Of a DNA stretch of 64,000 nt, positions 41,080 through 52,664 are shown in pieces. Positions within the stretch are counted from its first letter, which is position 1. Every line of letters starts with the position of its first letter. The notes beneath the pieces are model-generated. The model was not told where the DNA came from. It searched no databases and worked only from the letters and a program-made list of their open reading frames with translations. Made by a program: the position numbers and the translations under genes. Source of the DNA: Saccharothrix deserti (GTDB lineage Bacteria > Actinomycetota > Actinomycetes > Mycobacteriales > Pseudonocardiaceae); contig NZ_VKAB01000018.1 in the NCBI RefSeq assembly GCF_009769385.1, positions 186,001 through 250,000 on the forward strand, written 5' to 3'.

Positions 41080-41721
41080 TCACTTCCCCAGATGCGACCG
41101 CACGACCCGCAGGTCGGCCAGGAAGCCCTGGTACGCCTCGTCCCGGTCCGGAGCGCGGAGCACCGCCGACGGGTGCACGGTGGCGATGACGTCGACGTCG
41201 TAGTCCTCGGCGTGCTCCACCTGCCCCCGGCGTTCACTGACCTTGAAGCTGTTCCCCAGCACGGCCTTGGCCGCCGTCGCACCCAGGCACACGACCAGCG
41301 CGGGCCGCACCTGCGCCAGCTCGGCCCGCAGCCACGGCAGGCAGGCCGCGATCTCACCACGCGCCGGTGTCTTGTGGATGCGCCGCTTCCCGCGCTCGGC
41401 GGGCACGAACTTGAAGTGCTTGACCGCGTTGGTCAGGTAGACGCCTTCCCTGGCCAGGTCGGCCTCGTCCAGCGCCTTGTCCAGCAGCCGACCGGCGGGC
41501 CCGACGAACGGCTCGCCCTGCCGGTCCTCGACGTCACCGGGCTGCTCGCCGACCAGCATCAGCCTGGCGTCCGCCGGTCCCGCGCCGAACACCGTCTGCG
41601 TGGCCGGTTTGTACAGCTCACAGCCACGGCACCCGGCGGCGGCACGCCGGAGCGCCGCCAGGTCCGCACCCTCGGGCACGAACGGGGCGGCGCTGGACGT
41701 GCGACTAGCGGTCGTCGCCAC
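41080..41721 (-). CDS. UdgX-type uracil-DNA binding protein/glycosylase
   Basis: 213 residues from GTG 41721. Family 4-like [4Fe-4S] UDG with cysteines in AGCRGCELY, IAACLPW and LVVCLGAT. Active-site motif GEQPGDVED and the UdgX-specific insertion KRRIH at residues 112-116, whose His in studied homologues becomes covalently joined to the abasic sugar after uracil removal. It acts in DNA repair on uracil. Its start overlaps the 3' end of the CsbD-like gene by 17 bases. Confidence 0.93.
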   Translation of the reverse strand: MATTASRTSSAAPFVPEGADLAALRRAAAGCRGCELYKPATQTVFGAGPADARLMLVGEQPGDVEDRQGEPFVGPAGRLLDKALDEADLAREGVYLTNAVKHFKFVPAERGKRRIHKTPARGEIAACLPWLRAELAQVRPALVVCLGATAAKAVLGNSFKVSERRGQVEHAEDYDVDVIATVHPSAVLRAPDRDEAYQGFLADLRVVRSHLGK

Positions 41722-41887
41722 GGAAGGCGTCCTTGACCTTCTCCCCGGCCTGCTTCAGCGAGCCCTTGGCGCGCTCGGCGCGGCCCTCGGCCTGCCACTG
41801 CTCGTTGTCGGTGGCGTCGCCGACCGCTTCCTTGGCCTTGCCCTTGAGTTCTTCGGCCTTGTTGTTGACCTTGTCGTCGGTCCCCAT
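41705..41887 (-). CDS. CsbD-family stress protein
   Basis: 60 residues from ATG 41887 (MGTDDKVNNKAEELKGKAKE), hydrophilic and helical, with the KAEELKGKAKEAVGDATD signature. General-stress inducible in many bacteria; molecular role unclear. Overlaps the UdgX start, so the two genes form one transcript, which suggests stress expression of UdgX. Confidence 0.9.
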   Translation of the reverse strand: MGTDDKVNNKAEELKGKAKEAVGDATDNEQWQAEGRAERAKGSLKQAGEKVKDAFRGDDR

Positions 41888-41958
41888 GACCGGTCCTCTC
41901 GTCAGCTTCTCGTTCCTCCGAGGGGTACCCGGCGCCCGGACGGGGAAACTCCGACCAC

Positions 41959-42276
41959 ATGACCGCACACATCCTCGCCATCGCCGTCGACTGCCCATCG
42001 GACCAGGTCAGCGCCCTGGAGGAGTTCTGGTGCGAGGCCCTCGGCCACCGCGTCACGCGCCGCTGGAAGGACCCGAAGGGGGTCGAGTACAGCGCCCCAC
42101 CCTGCGAGGTCGCGTCGGTCGCTCGCGACTCATTTCCCGGCGATCACGCTTTTCGATCGTCGGGAAATCAGGCGCGAGCGCCCGACTTCCAGGCGACCGA
42201 GCCCGCCGTCTGCGGAGCAGCGGCCATCAAACACCGCCCTGTGGGCAACGAGTTCTGCGTGCTCCCGCCGCGCTGA
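41959..42276 (+). pseudogene. Disrupted VOC (glyoxalase-like) protein
   Basis: 105 codons still open. The first 48 residues are a good VOC N-terminus (HILAIAVDCPSDQVSALEEF, then LGHRVTRRWKDPKGVEY) and the last 10 the VOC end (GNEFCVLPP). The middle, normally about 60-70 residues of strands and metal ligands, is replaced by unrelated sequence that contains the 73-bp palindrome at 42114-42186. The domain cannot fold normally, so I regard it as inactive. Confidence 0.7.
42114..42186. repeat. 32-bp imperfect inverted repeat inside the VOC gene
   Basis: Left arm 42114-42145 and right arm 42155-42186 match at 28 of 32 positions, with a nine-base loop ACGCTTTTC. Arms begin GTCGGTCGCTCGCG and end ATTTCCCGGCGATC. 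MITE- or REP-like; no obvious flanking duplication. Confidence 0.75.
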
Positions 42277-42484
42277 AACCCCTCCAGTTGCACCGGACGG
42301 CCCGTCCTCTACTACGGTGATCGTCTACGCGGTTGAAAAGCCAGCCGCAAGCCACCCGGCACCCGAGAGGGCACCAGGGTCAGCGAGAGCTGTGGGCTTG
42401 CCGGTGCTGGCACCCGCGTGTCCGGACGCTCTCGCACTGCTGGCCTGGCTGACCGGTACCGACGTGCGAGAGAGGAGCCCGACC

Positions 42485-42985
42485 GTGGTCGGGGACAACG
42501 GCCATGACGATTCGCTGACCGCGCGGATCGCCAGCCTCGAGGCCGAGATCGTGGGACTGCGCAAGGCGGTGCAGACCCGCACCGTGATCGGGCAGGCCAC
42601 CGGACTGATATCCGCGGTGCAGGGCTGCACGCCCCAGGAGGGTTTCCAGCTGCTCGTGCGGATGTCGCAGCACCACAACGTGAAGCTGCACACGATCGCG
42701 CTGAAGCTGCTCGACCTCGCCGCGGAGCTGGGCCCGCGCCAGGCCGTGCGGGCCGTGCACTCGTCCACCGAGCCGGACGGCCGGGTCGCCGCCTCCGAGT
42801 GGCCCGGTGTGGAGGTGGTGCAGGCGGCGCGGCGGCTGGTCGCGGCCTACGACGCGGCCCAGGACTCCGGGGACGACCGGCCCGAGGTGCGAAGACAGCT
42901 GGCCGACCAGGTGACGCTGGCCGGTCAGCTGCTCGCCGAGAAGCTCACCGAGGTCGGCTGGCTCGCCCAGGAATCCGCGGAGTGA
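42485..42985 (+). CDS. ANTAR-domain RNA-binding antiterminator-type protein
   Basis: 166 residues from GTG 42485, with GAGAGGAG seven bases upstream. Residues about 10-75 form an ANTAR domain (LEAEIVGLRKAVQTRTVIGQ, GLISAVQGCTPQEGFQLLV). No GAF or receiver domain, so it must be regulated by a partner. The C-terminal helix region is unassigned. ANTAR proteins bind paired RNA hairpins to prevent termination. Its last 41 bases overlap the 3' end of the converging treZ. Confidence 0.85.
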   Translation: MVGDNGHDDSLTARIASLEAEIVGLRKAVQTRTVIGQATGLISAVQGCTPQEGFQLLVRMSQHHNVKLHTIALKLLDLAAELGPRQAVRAVHSSTEPDGRVAASEWPGVEVVQAARRLVAAYDAAQDSGDDRPEVRRQLADQVTLAGQLLAEKLTEVGWLAQESAE

Positions 42986-44699
42986 CCGACGCGGACTCGA
43001 GGATCGCGAAGGAGTCGGCGGGCAGGTGCACCGCCTGCCCGTCCACCTTCACCTCCGCCGACGCGAGCAACACCTCGCCCGCCTCGACGTCGAGCCGCAC
43101 CTCGGCGTCCTCCCCGAGGTTGCACACCACCCGCAGCGAACCCCGGTGCAGCACCAGCACCGAGCCCTCTTCCCGCACCACGAACCGGTCCAGCCGCGGA
43201 TCGACGAGCTCCGGCCGTGACCGGCGCAGCGCGATCAACGCCCGGTACAGGTCGAACAGCTCGCGGTGGCCGGGCGTGGACACCTCGTCCCAGCGCAACG
43301 TGGACCGGCGCACGGTCTCCGGGTCGATCGGGTCGGGCACCTCAGACTCGCCCCACCCGTGCCGGCCGAACTCGCGCCGCCGCCCGGTGCGCACCGCCTC
43401 GGCCAGCTCCGGGTCCGGGAACGACGCGAAGAACTGCCACGGCGTGCTCGCCGCCCACTCCTCGCCCATGAAGATCATCGGCGTATACGGCATACAAAAT
43501 ACGATGGCCGCGCCCACCGCCTGCCGCTGCCACGGCACCGTCGCCGACAGCCGGTCGCCGGTGGCGCGGTTGCCGACCTGGTCGTGGTTCTGCAGGTAGG
43601 CGAGGAACCGGTAGCCGGGCAGCCGGTCGCGGTCCACCGGGCGGCCGTGGTGCCTGCCCCGGAACGACGACCACGTGCCCGCGTGGAAGAACACCTCGCG
43701 CAACGTCTCGGCCAGCCGGCCCTCGAAGTCGGGGTAGTAGCCGAACGTCTCACCGCTCAACGCCACGTGCAGCGCGTGGTGCAGGTCGTCGGACCACTGG
43801 GCGTGCAGGCCGTAGCCGCCGCCCTCCCGCGCGGTCACCAGCCGGGCGTCGTTGAGGTCCGATTCGGCGATCAACGTCAACGGGCGGCCAACGGCGGCCG
43901 ACAACGCGTCCACCTCCACCGCCAACTGCTCCAGCACGTGCAGCGCGCTGCGGTCCACGAGCGCGTGCACGGCGTCCAGTCGCAGCCCGTCCACGTGGAA
44001 GTCCCGCAGCCAGCCCAACGCGTTGTCGACGACGTACCGGCGCACCTCGTCGGAGCCCGCGCCGTCGAGGTTCAGGCCGGGACCCCAGTCGTTGCTGCCC
44101 GCGAAGTACGGCCCGAACCGGTCCAGGTACGCGCCGGACGGCCCGAGGTGGTTGTAGACGACATCCAGCAGCACGGCCAGCCCACGCCCGTGGCACGCGT
44201 CCACGAACCGCTTGAACCCGTCCGGCCCGCCGTACGGCTCGTGCACCGCGCCCCACAGCACCCCGTCGTAACCCCAGCCCGCCGTGCCGTCGAACGAGTT
44301 GACCGGCATCACCTCGACGTGCGTGACACCCAGCTCCACCAGGTGGTCCAGCCGCTCCACCGCGCCGTCGAACGTCCCGGCGGACGTGAACGTGCCGATG
44401 TGCAGCTCGTATACCACCGCACCCGGCAACCCGCGACCCGTCCACGACCGGTCAGTCCACTCGAAAGTGTTGTGGTCGTACACCCGTGACGCTGCGTGCA
44501 CCCCGTTCGGCTGCCACGACGACCGGGGGTCGGGCAGGGCGTCACCGGAGCCGTCGAGCACGAACGCGTAGTCGGTGCCCGGGACGCTCGGGACGTCCGA
44601 GTGCCACCACCCGCCTTCCCCGGCCGCCATCCCGTGGTCCCGACCGCCGACCCGAACCTGGACGCGCTCGTGCGACGGCGCCCACACCGAGAAACTCAC
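42945..44699 (-). CDS. treZ: Malto-oligosyltrehalose trehalohydrolase
   Basis: 584 residues from GTG 44699, overlapping the treY stop by four bases (GTGA), with AGAGGAG inside treY. N-terminal CBM48-like domain ([16 protein letters not shown]), then GH13: nucleophile Asp in GLRLDAVHAL, acid Glu in IAESDLND, Asp in QNHDQVGNRA. It releases free trehalose from maltooligosyl-trehalose made by TreY. Last gene of glgX-treY-treZ. Confidence 0.96.
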   Translation of the reverse strand: MSFSVWAPSHERVQVRVGGRDHGMAAGEGGWWHSDVPSVPGTDYAFVLDGSGDALPDPRSSWQPNGVHAASRVYDHNTFEWTDRSWTGRGLPGAVVYELHIGTFTSAGTFDGAVERLDHLVELGVTHVEVMPVNSFDGTAGWGYDGVLWGAVHEPYGGPDGFKRFVDACHGRGLAVLLDVVYNHLGPSGAYLDRFGPYFAGSNDWGPGLNLDGAGSDEVRRYVVDNALGWLRDFHVDGLRLDAVHALVDRSALHVLEQLAVEVDALSAAVGRPLTLIAESDLNDARLVTAREGGGYGLHAQWSDDLHHALHVALSGETFGYYPDFEGRLAETLREVFFHAGTWSSFRGRHHGRPVDRDRLPGYRFLAYLQNHDQVGNRATGDRLSATVPWQRQAVGAAIVFCMPYTPMIFMGEEWAASTPWQFFASFPDPELAEAVRTGRRREFGRHGWGESEVPDPIDPETVRRSTLRWDEVSTPGHRELFDLYRALIALRRSRPELVDPRLDRFVVREEGSVLVLHRGSLRVVCNLGEDAEVRLDVEAGEVLLASAEVKVDGQAVHLPADSFAILESASVTPRIPGRASRPR

Positions 44700-47004
44700 A
44701 GATCTCCTCTGACCAGCAGTGCCACCGGGTAGTGGTCCAACAGATCCGCCAGCAGCGGGGTCGCGGGACGGGAGGTGAGCACGTCGGTCCACTCCCCCGG
44801 CGGCAGCGGCAGCACCGTGTCGCCCCAGCCGCCCGCGTTCGCCAACCCCACCGGAAGCCGCGTCGCCACCGCAACCAGACCGGTCCGCTCGAACGCGACT
44901 ACGTGCGATCCCGCCGCACCCGACGCCGACAACGGCCGGTAGCCGCGGAACAGCTCCGGCCGGTCACGACGCAGCCGCAGCGTGCGCTGCACGACGAGAA
45001 GCTTCGCCGCGCCCGAGTCGTCCACGGCCGGCAGCCAGCCGTCCTCGATCCGGGCCAGCAGCCGCCGCCGCACGTCGTAGTCCACCGGGCGGCGGTTGTC
45101 CGGGTCGACCAGCGACAGGTCCCACAGCTCGGTGCCCTGGTAGACGTCCGGCACACCGGGCGCGGTCAGCTGCACCAGCTTCTGCCCCAGGGCGTTCGAC
45201 CAGCCCGGCGCCACGACCCGGTCGACGAACGACGCCACCTCGGCGGCCACCGGACCGGCCAGCACCTGCTCCGGCCACGCCGCCACGGCCGCCTCGAACT
45301 CCTCGTCGTGGTCGACCCACGTGGTGCGGACCTTCGACTCCTTGGCCGCCTTGTCCAGGTAGGCGCGCATCCGCTCGGGGGTGATCGGCCACGCCCCGAC
45401 CAGCGACTGCCACGCCAGCATGTTCAGCGACGGCTCGTCGATCGGGTGCGCGGCGGTCCACCGGCGCACCAGCTCGGCGAACTCCTCGGGCACCTCGGCC
45501 AGCACCGCGAGCCGTGCCCGCACGTCCTCCGACCGTTTGGTGTCGTGCGTGGACAACGCCGTCATCGAGGCGGGCGACCCGGCCTCGCGCAACGCCGCCC
45601 GCGCGTGGAACTCCGCCACCGGCATGCCGAACCGGTCCGGCGCGCCGCCGACCTCGTTGAGCGCCACGAACCGGGTGTACCGGTAGAACGCGGTGTCCTC
45701 GGTGCCCTTGGCGACGACCATGCCGGACGTCTGCTGGATGCGGGTGGCCAGCTCACCGCGCGGTTCGGCGCGCACCTGCCGGTCCAGCACCCGCGCCGCC
45801 GAGCACGTCGCCGCGCTCACCGCCGCCGTCCACGCGTCCAGCCCTTCGGGCAGGTAGGAGCGGTAGACCGGGAAGTGGACCATCACCTCGGCGACCGCCT
45901 GTTCGGCCAGCGCCCGGTCCGGGTGGCGCACCAGTGCCGCGATCCGGCGCACCTCGGCGCGCAGGATCGTGCGGGCCACCAGCTCGCGGCACTCCCGCTC
46001 GACCGCGCCGAAGTCCGTGGGCACGCCGAACTCCTCGGCCAGCGCGGTGAAGCCCGCCTCGCCCGCCGGGTCGACGAACAGCCCGCACACCTCGCGCAAC
46101 GCGTCGTAGCCGGTGGTGCCGTCGACGGGCCAGCTCACGGGCACCGGCTCGTCCGCGCCGAGGATCTTCTCCACCACCAGCCACACGCCCGCGCGTTCCT
46201 TGAGCCGCCGCGCGTACCCGCCGGGGTCGGCCAGGCCGTCCGGGTGGTCCACCCGCAGCCCGGTGACCTCGCCCGCCGCCACCCACCGCAGCACCTCGCC
46301 GTGGGTCGCCTCGAACACCTCCGGGTCCTCGACCCGCACCGCCGCCAACGAGGTGATGTCGAAGAACCGCCGGTAGTTCAGCTCCGTGTTGCCGCGCCGC
46401 CAGTGGACGAGGCGGTAGTGCTCGTGGTCCTCCTCCGACGCCTCGTCGGCGGCGAACGGCAGCAGCAGCGGCCCGGAGTCCCAGTCGATGTCGAAGTACT
46501 TCGCGTACCGGGACTCGCGGCCGTGCCGCAGCACGTCCCACCACCACGCGTTGACGTCGTCGTGGCCGACCGCCATGTGGTTGGGCACGATGTCGAGCAC
46601 GAACCCGAGGCCCGCCTGTTTGAGCGCCTTGTGCAGCGCCACCCGGCCCGCCTCGCCGCCCAGCTCCTCGCGGGCCCGCGTCGGGTCGACCACGTCGTAG
46701 CCGTGCGTGGAGCCGGGCACCGCCTCCAGCACCGGCGACGCGTACAGCGCGCCGACACCCAGCGCGTCCAGGTAGTCCACCACCGCCTCCGCGTGGGCGA
46801 AGGTGAAATCGGGCGTGAACTGGATGCGGTAGGTGGACGCGGGCGCCGACTCCCCGGCCGAACGGCTTCGCGGGCGTCCCCTCCAGGGGACCCCTGCTTT
46901 GATCTTACCGGCGGGGTCCGACAATTCCTGGGCCGATTCGCGGGCGCCCGTCGTTTCTGCCCCGCCCGTCGTGCCCGCCCCGCCCGTCGTCCCCGGCCCG
47001 CCCG

Positions 47005-47008
<4 letters not shown>
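44696..47008 (-). CDS. treY: Maltooligosyl trehalose synthase with repeat-derived N-terminus
   Basis: 770 residues from ATG 47008, overlapping the glgX stop (ATGA). The GH13 family 26 core begins near residue 57 ([20 protein letters not shown]), with [16 protein letters not shown] and [12 protein letters not shown]. It converts the reducing end of maltodextrin to a trehalose linkage. The first 56 residues are abnormal: a Thr/Gly repeat ([14 protein letters not shown]) and then [17 protein letters not shown], encoded by a copy of the dispersed repeat at 46863-46926. No ATG or GTG lies between the repeat and the core, so the repeat is translated. Confidence 0.93.
46863..46926 (-). repeat. Dispersed repeat element, copy 2 (inside treY)
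   Basis: Same element as 24148-24212, read on the minus strand: starts GAATTGTCGGACCCCGCCGG, holds the perfect palindrome GTCCCCTGGAGGGGAC, and ends CCCGCGAAGC. It is in frame, coding residues about 28-49 of treY. Confidence 0.75.
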
Positions 47009-49125
<2,117 letters not shown>

Positions 49126-49176
49126 AGGATTATTCCTCCGGACGAGCTTGGACGATCCGACCCCTACCGTTCTAGA

Positions 49177-49515
49177 TCATGTCCTGCCCGCGTGCGACCT
49201 GACGAGCTGCCCGCGCGCGGCGACCAGCAGCAGGCGTGCCTCCTGCAGCTCGCAGTAGCGCAGGTGTTCGCACGCGGCTTCGGCGCAGGCCACCGCCTGG
49301 GCCAGGGCGTCGTCAGAGCCGACATCGGTGCGCCGCAAGGCGTCCCGGAGGGACTCCTCGGCGCGGCGCGCGCCGGACAGCGGATCGGCCAGGTTCGACG
49401 GTCCGACGGCCACGAGAACCCGTTCGACGGTCGCTTCGAGGGCGTCGACGGGGTCGCTCTGGGGAATGATCTGGTCGGGCACCAGCCCGGTACGGGACAC
49501 CAAGTCGGTGTTCAC
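49177..49515 (-). CDS. Small helical protein of unknown function
   Basis: 112 residues from GTG 49515, with GGAGGTGG twelve bases upstream. All helical: VDALEATVERVLVAVGPSNL, then RAEESLRDALRRTDVGSDD and a Cys-containing C-terminal helix (EAACEHLRYCELQEARLLL). It lies between malQ and the trehalose operon and may be transcribed with either. An upstream start at 49608 would overlap the malQ stop and has no ribosome site. No family recognised. Confidence 0.6.
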   Translation of the reverse strand: MNTDLVSRTGLVPDQIIPQSDPVDALEATVERVLVAVGPSNLADPLSGARRAEESLRDALRRTDVGSDDALAQAVACAEAACEHLRYCELQEARLLLVAARGQLVRSHAGRT

Positions 49516-49604
49516 GGGTGAATGCCACCTCCAACCATGGCGCGGGTGACTGTTTGGACGATACTCCGCTGCTGGGCGGCGTGCGGTGACGTGGGTGTTT
49601 CGCT

Positions 49605-51551
49605 TCACGGTCCGCTCCCGTCGGCTACCGGCACACGCCCCTCGGCCAGCACGGCGGCGACGCGCCGCACCCTCGGGTCGCCGAACAGGTCGGCGAGCGC
49701 GACGGGTAGCGGGATGCGCCAGTTCGGGTACTGGTCGATGGTGCCGGGCAGGTTGGGCTGGCGGATTTCACCCAGCGCATCCTGTGGCGATGTCAGCACG
49801 AGCACGGAACGGGCCTTCGCGAGCAGGCTGTGGAACGCGGTAACCAAATCATCGGCACGCAGGCCTTCCTGCTTGAGCAGTTCGAGCAACTCTCCCCGCT
49901 CGCGCTCGGCCGACTGGAGTTCCCGCTCCACCGGCCCCTCGAACTGCCCCAGTTCGGCTCGCACCCGAACGTGTTCGGCGGCGAGGAACCCGGCCACTGT
50001 CGGTAGGTCGTGGGTGGAGATGCTGGCCATCGCCGACGCGGTCCACTTCTCCGGCGGGATCAGCGGGTGGTCCGGCAGGTCGTACTCGCGCTGGAACCAC
50101 AGCACCGCGGAGCTGAGGACGCCGTGCTCGTGCAGCGCCTCGGTGACCTTCGGCTCGATCGTGCCCAGGTCCTCCCCCACGACGACCGCTCGGGCGCGGT
50201 GCGCCTCCAGGGTCAGCACGGCCAGCATCGCGTCCGGGTCGTAGTGCACGTACGTGCCGCGCTTGGGCGGTTCGCCCGGCGGGATCCACCACAGCCGCCA
50301 CAGGCCCGCGACGTGGTCGACGCGGATGCCGTCCGCGTGCCGCAGCACGCTGCGCACCACCGCCCGGAACGGCTCGTAGCCCTGCTCGGCCAGCCGGTCC
50401 GGCCGCCACGGCGGCAGGCCCCAGTCCTGGCCCAGCCTGCTGAACGCGTCCGGCGGCGCGCCGACCGTGACGTCCGCGGCGAACGCGTCGCGCACGGCCC
50501 ACGTGTCCGCGCCGCCGGGGTGCACGCCCACCGGCAGGTCGTGCACGACGCCCACGGGCATGCCGGCGTCGTGCGCGGCTCGGCGTGCGGCGGCCAACTG
50601 CTCCTCGCACAGCTCCTGGAGCCACGCGTGGAACGCCACCCGCTCGGGATCGGCGGTGGCCGTGGCCGGGTCCCGCTGCTCGGGCGGCCACTGCCGCCAG
50701 TCCGGGCCGTGCGCCTCGGCCAGCGCGCAGAACCGGGCGAAGTCGAGCAGGTCGCCTTCGGGCGCGTGGTGCTCCTGGTGCCGCCAGAGCAGTTCGAGCG
50801 CTCGCGCCTTGGCCGACCACACCGCGTCGTAGTCGATCAGCTCGGTGTCGTTGGGCGGGCGCAGCGCGTCGATCTCCGCGCGGGTCCGCGCGTCGGCGTC
50901 GCGGTAGGCCGGGATGTCGGAGATCCGCAGGTAGAGGGGGTTGGCGAAGCGGCGGCTGGACGGCGAGTACGGGGACCGCTCGACCGGCGAGGTCGGGCTG
51001 ATCGCCTGCACCGGGTTGACCAGCAGCACGCCCGCGCCCAGTTCGGCGGCGCTGCGCCGGGCCAGGGTGGCGAGGTCGCCGTAGTCGCCCATGCCCCACG
51101 ACTCGGCCGAGCGCATCGCGTAGAGCTGGAGCATCCAACCCCACGACCGGGGGACGGGCGCCAGCTTGCGCGGGGCCACGATCACCGTGCGTTCGCCGAG
51201 CCGGTGGTAGCCGAGCGGCAGCGCGGCGGGCAGTTCGACCCGGCCGCCTTCCTCCAGCTCCACCGTGCCGGTCTCGTCCAGGACGTCGCCCTCGCGCAGG
51301 ACGAGTGTTCTCGGCGGTGCTTTGGGCGCGGCGAGGGCGCGGCGCACCGCCTCCGGTGTCGAGGCGTCCACGTCCAGCTGCGCGAGCACGGCCACCACCA
51401 CATCGGGGTCGACGTCCGCCCGGCGTTGGGCGGCATCCTCGTAGTGGGTGGCCACGCCGTGGGCCTCGGCCAGTGCCGCGAGCTCGTCGTCCACGTCGGA
51501 CAGCTTCGCCCCCCTCTCCGGTTTGAAGCCAGGCCGGTGACGTTTGGTCAC
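49605..51551 (-). CDS. malQ: 4-alpha-glucanotransferase (amylomaltase)
   Basis: 648 residues. GH77: nucleophile Asp in GIRVDHVAGLWRLWWIP, acid/base Glu in VVGEDLGTIEP, Asp in STHDLPTVAGF, and the early SPYSPSSRRFANPLYL block. It transfers maltodextrin segments, balancing chain lengths for TreY. Start uncertain: GTG 51551 gives a basic leader, while GTG 51494 (VDDELAALAEAHGVATHY) gives the more usual N-terminus. Confidence 0.93.
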   Translation of the reverse strand: MTKRHRPGFKPERGAKLSDVDDELAALAEAHGVATHYEDAAQRRADVDPDVVVAVLAQLDVDASTPEAVRRALAAPKAPPRTLVLREGDVLDETGTVELEEGGRVELPAALPLGYHRLGERTVIVAPRKLAPVPRSWGWMLQLYAMRSAESWGMGDYGDLATLARRSAAELGAGVLLVNPVQAISPTSPVERSPYSPSSRRFANPLYLRISDIPAYRDADARTRAEIDALRPPNDTELIDYDAVWSAKARALELLWRHQEHHAPEGDLLDFARFCALAEAHGPDWRQWPPEQRDPATATADPERVAFHAWLQELCEEQLAAARRAAHDAGMPVGVVHDLPVGVHPGGADTWAVRDAFAADVTVGAPPDAFSRLGQDWGLPPWRPDRLAEQGYEPFRAVVRSVLRHADGIRVDHVAGLWRLWWIPPGEPPKRGTYVHYDPDAMLAVLTLEAHRARAVVVGEDLGTIEPKVTEALHEHGVLSSAVLWFQREYDLPDHPLIPPEKWTASAMASISTHDLPTVAGFLAAEHVRVRAELGQFEGPVERELQSAERERGELLELLKQEGLRADDLVTAFHSLLAKARSVLVLTSPQDALGEIRQPNLPGTIDQYPNWRIPLPVALADLFGDPRVRRVAAVLAEGRVPVADGSGP

Positions 51552-51615
51552 CCGAAGGTTGCAGGAAGTTGCCCGTGGTTAATGCCCCAGCCGAGTGATC
51601 AGCACCGTCGGGCGA

Positions 51616-52548
51616 TCAACGGTCCGTGCGCGACCCCGTCGAGTCGCGGACGACGAGCCGCACCGACGGCGGTTCGGTCTCGTCCTCCTCGCCGCGCAGA
51701 CCGGCCAGCAACACGTCCACCGCGTGCTCGCCGCGTTCCCGCCAGGCGCCCTCGACCGCGGTGATGCCCACCGCGCGAGCCAGGTCCGGCCCCTCCAGGC
51801 TGACGATCGACACGTCACCGGGCACGTCCCGCCCGTCGCGGCGCAGCCGCAGGAACACGCCCAGCGCCACCTCGCCGCTGGAGCTGACGATGGCGGTCGG
51901 CAGGCGTTCGCCGTCCAGCAGCGCGTCCACCACCTGCTCGCCGCCCGCGACCGTCGAGGACGACCACAGCGTCCACTCCGGACGGACCGACAGGCCCTCC
52001 GCGATCAGCAACTCGTCGTAGGACTCGTCGATGTCCCCGGCCAGCACCAGCGCGACGTCCCGGTGCCCCAGCTCCATGAGGTGCCCGGCGGCCAGCCGCA
52101 GGGCCTCGCGCAGGTCGTCGTCCCACACCGCCACCACCGGCACGTCCAGGCTCCGCAGCGCGGCGTCCTCGGCGTCGGTGAGGTTGACCGCCAGCGCCAG
52201 CACACCGTCCACCCGCCGGCCCAGCGGCAACTCCTCGAAGAACCGCTTGCGCGCGTCGTCGTCCCGCAGCACGTAGAGCAGGACGTCGTACCCGGCCTGC
52301 CGCAACGCGCCCTCCGCGCCCGCGAGCAGGTCGCCCCGGCCCACGTCCGCGGTGAGGACCGCGATGGCGTACCGCCGCCCGCCCGCGAGGCTGGACGCGT
52401 CCCGCGCGATCGCGTACCGCATCCGCTTGGCGACCTCGGTGACGTACCGGCGGGTCGCCTCGGACACGCCGGGTTCGCCGCGCAGCGCCCGCGACACCGT
52501 CGCGGCGGACACCCCTGCGGCCCGCGCGACGTCGGACATGCTCGTCAA
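51616..52548 (-). CDS. LacI-family transcriptional regulator
   Basis: 310 residues from TTG 52548, chosen because GGGAGG lies six bases upstream; the ATG at 52539 is too far from it. HTH SMSDVARAAGVSAATVSRAL, then a periplasmic-binding-like effector domain (YAIAVLTADVGRGDLLAGAE ... VDGVLALAV). It follows malQ on the same strand, so a maltodextrin or trehalose-pathway repressor is the natural guess, but no operator was identified. Confidence 0.88.
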   Translation of the reverse strand: MTSMSDVARAAGVSAATVSRALRGEPGVSEATRRYVTEVAKRMRYAIARDASSLAGGRRYAIAVLTADVGRGDLLAGAEGALRQAGYDVLLYVLRDDDARKRFFEELPLGRRVDGVLALAVNLTDAEDAALRSLDVPVVAVWDDDLREALRLAAGHLMELGHRDVALVLAGDIDESYDELLIAEGLSVRPEWTLWSSSTVAGGEQVVDALLDGERLPTAIVSSSGEVALGVFLRLRRDGRDVPGDVSIVSLEGPDLARAVGITAVEGAWRERGEHAVDVLLAGLRGEEDETEPPSVRLVVRDSTGSRTDR

Positions 52549-52611
52549 CTCACACCTCCCGGCCTGGTACGAGCCTAGCGAGATCCGTACGGTGAACCCG
52601 GCCTGCACACC

Positions 52612-52641
52612 GTGCAAGATTCGATCGTGCGAGATTCGATC
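52612..52641. repeat. Two tandem 15-bp repeats upstream of the peroxiredoxin gene
   Basis: GTGCAAGATTCGATC followed at once by GTGCGAGATTCGATC, 24 bases before the peroxiredoxin start and 64 bases from the LacI-type start. One mismatch. Such spacing suits a regulator binding site. Confidence 0.6.
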
Positions 52642-52664
52642 GGCACCCTGCGGAAGGACCCCCC

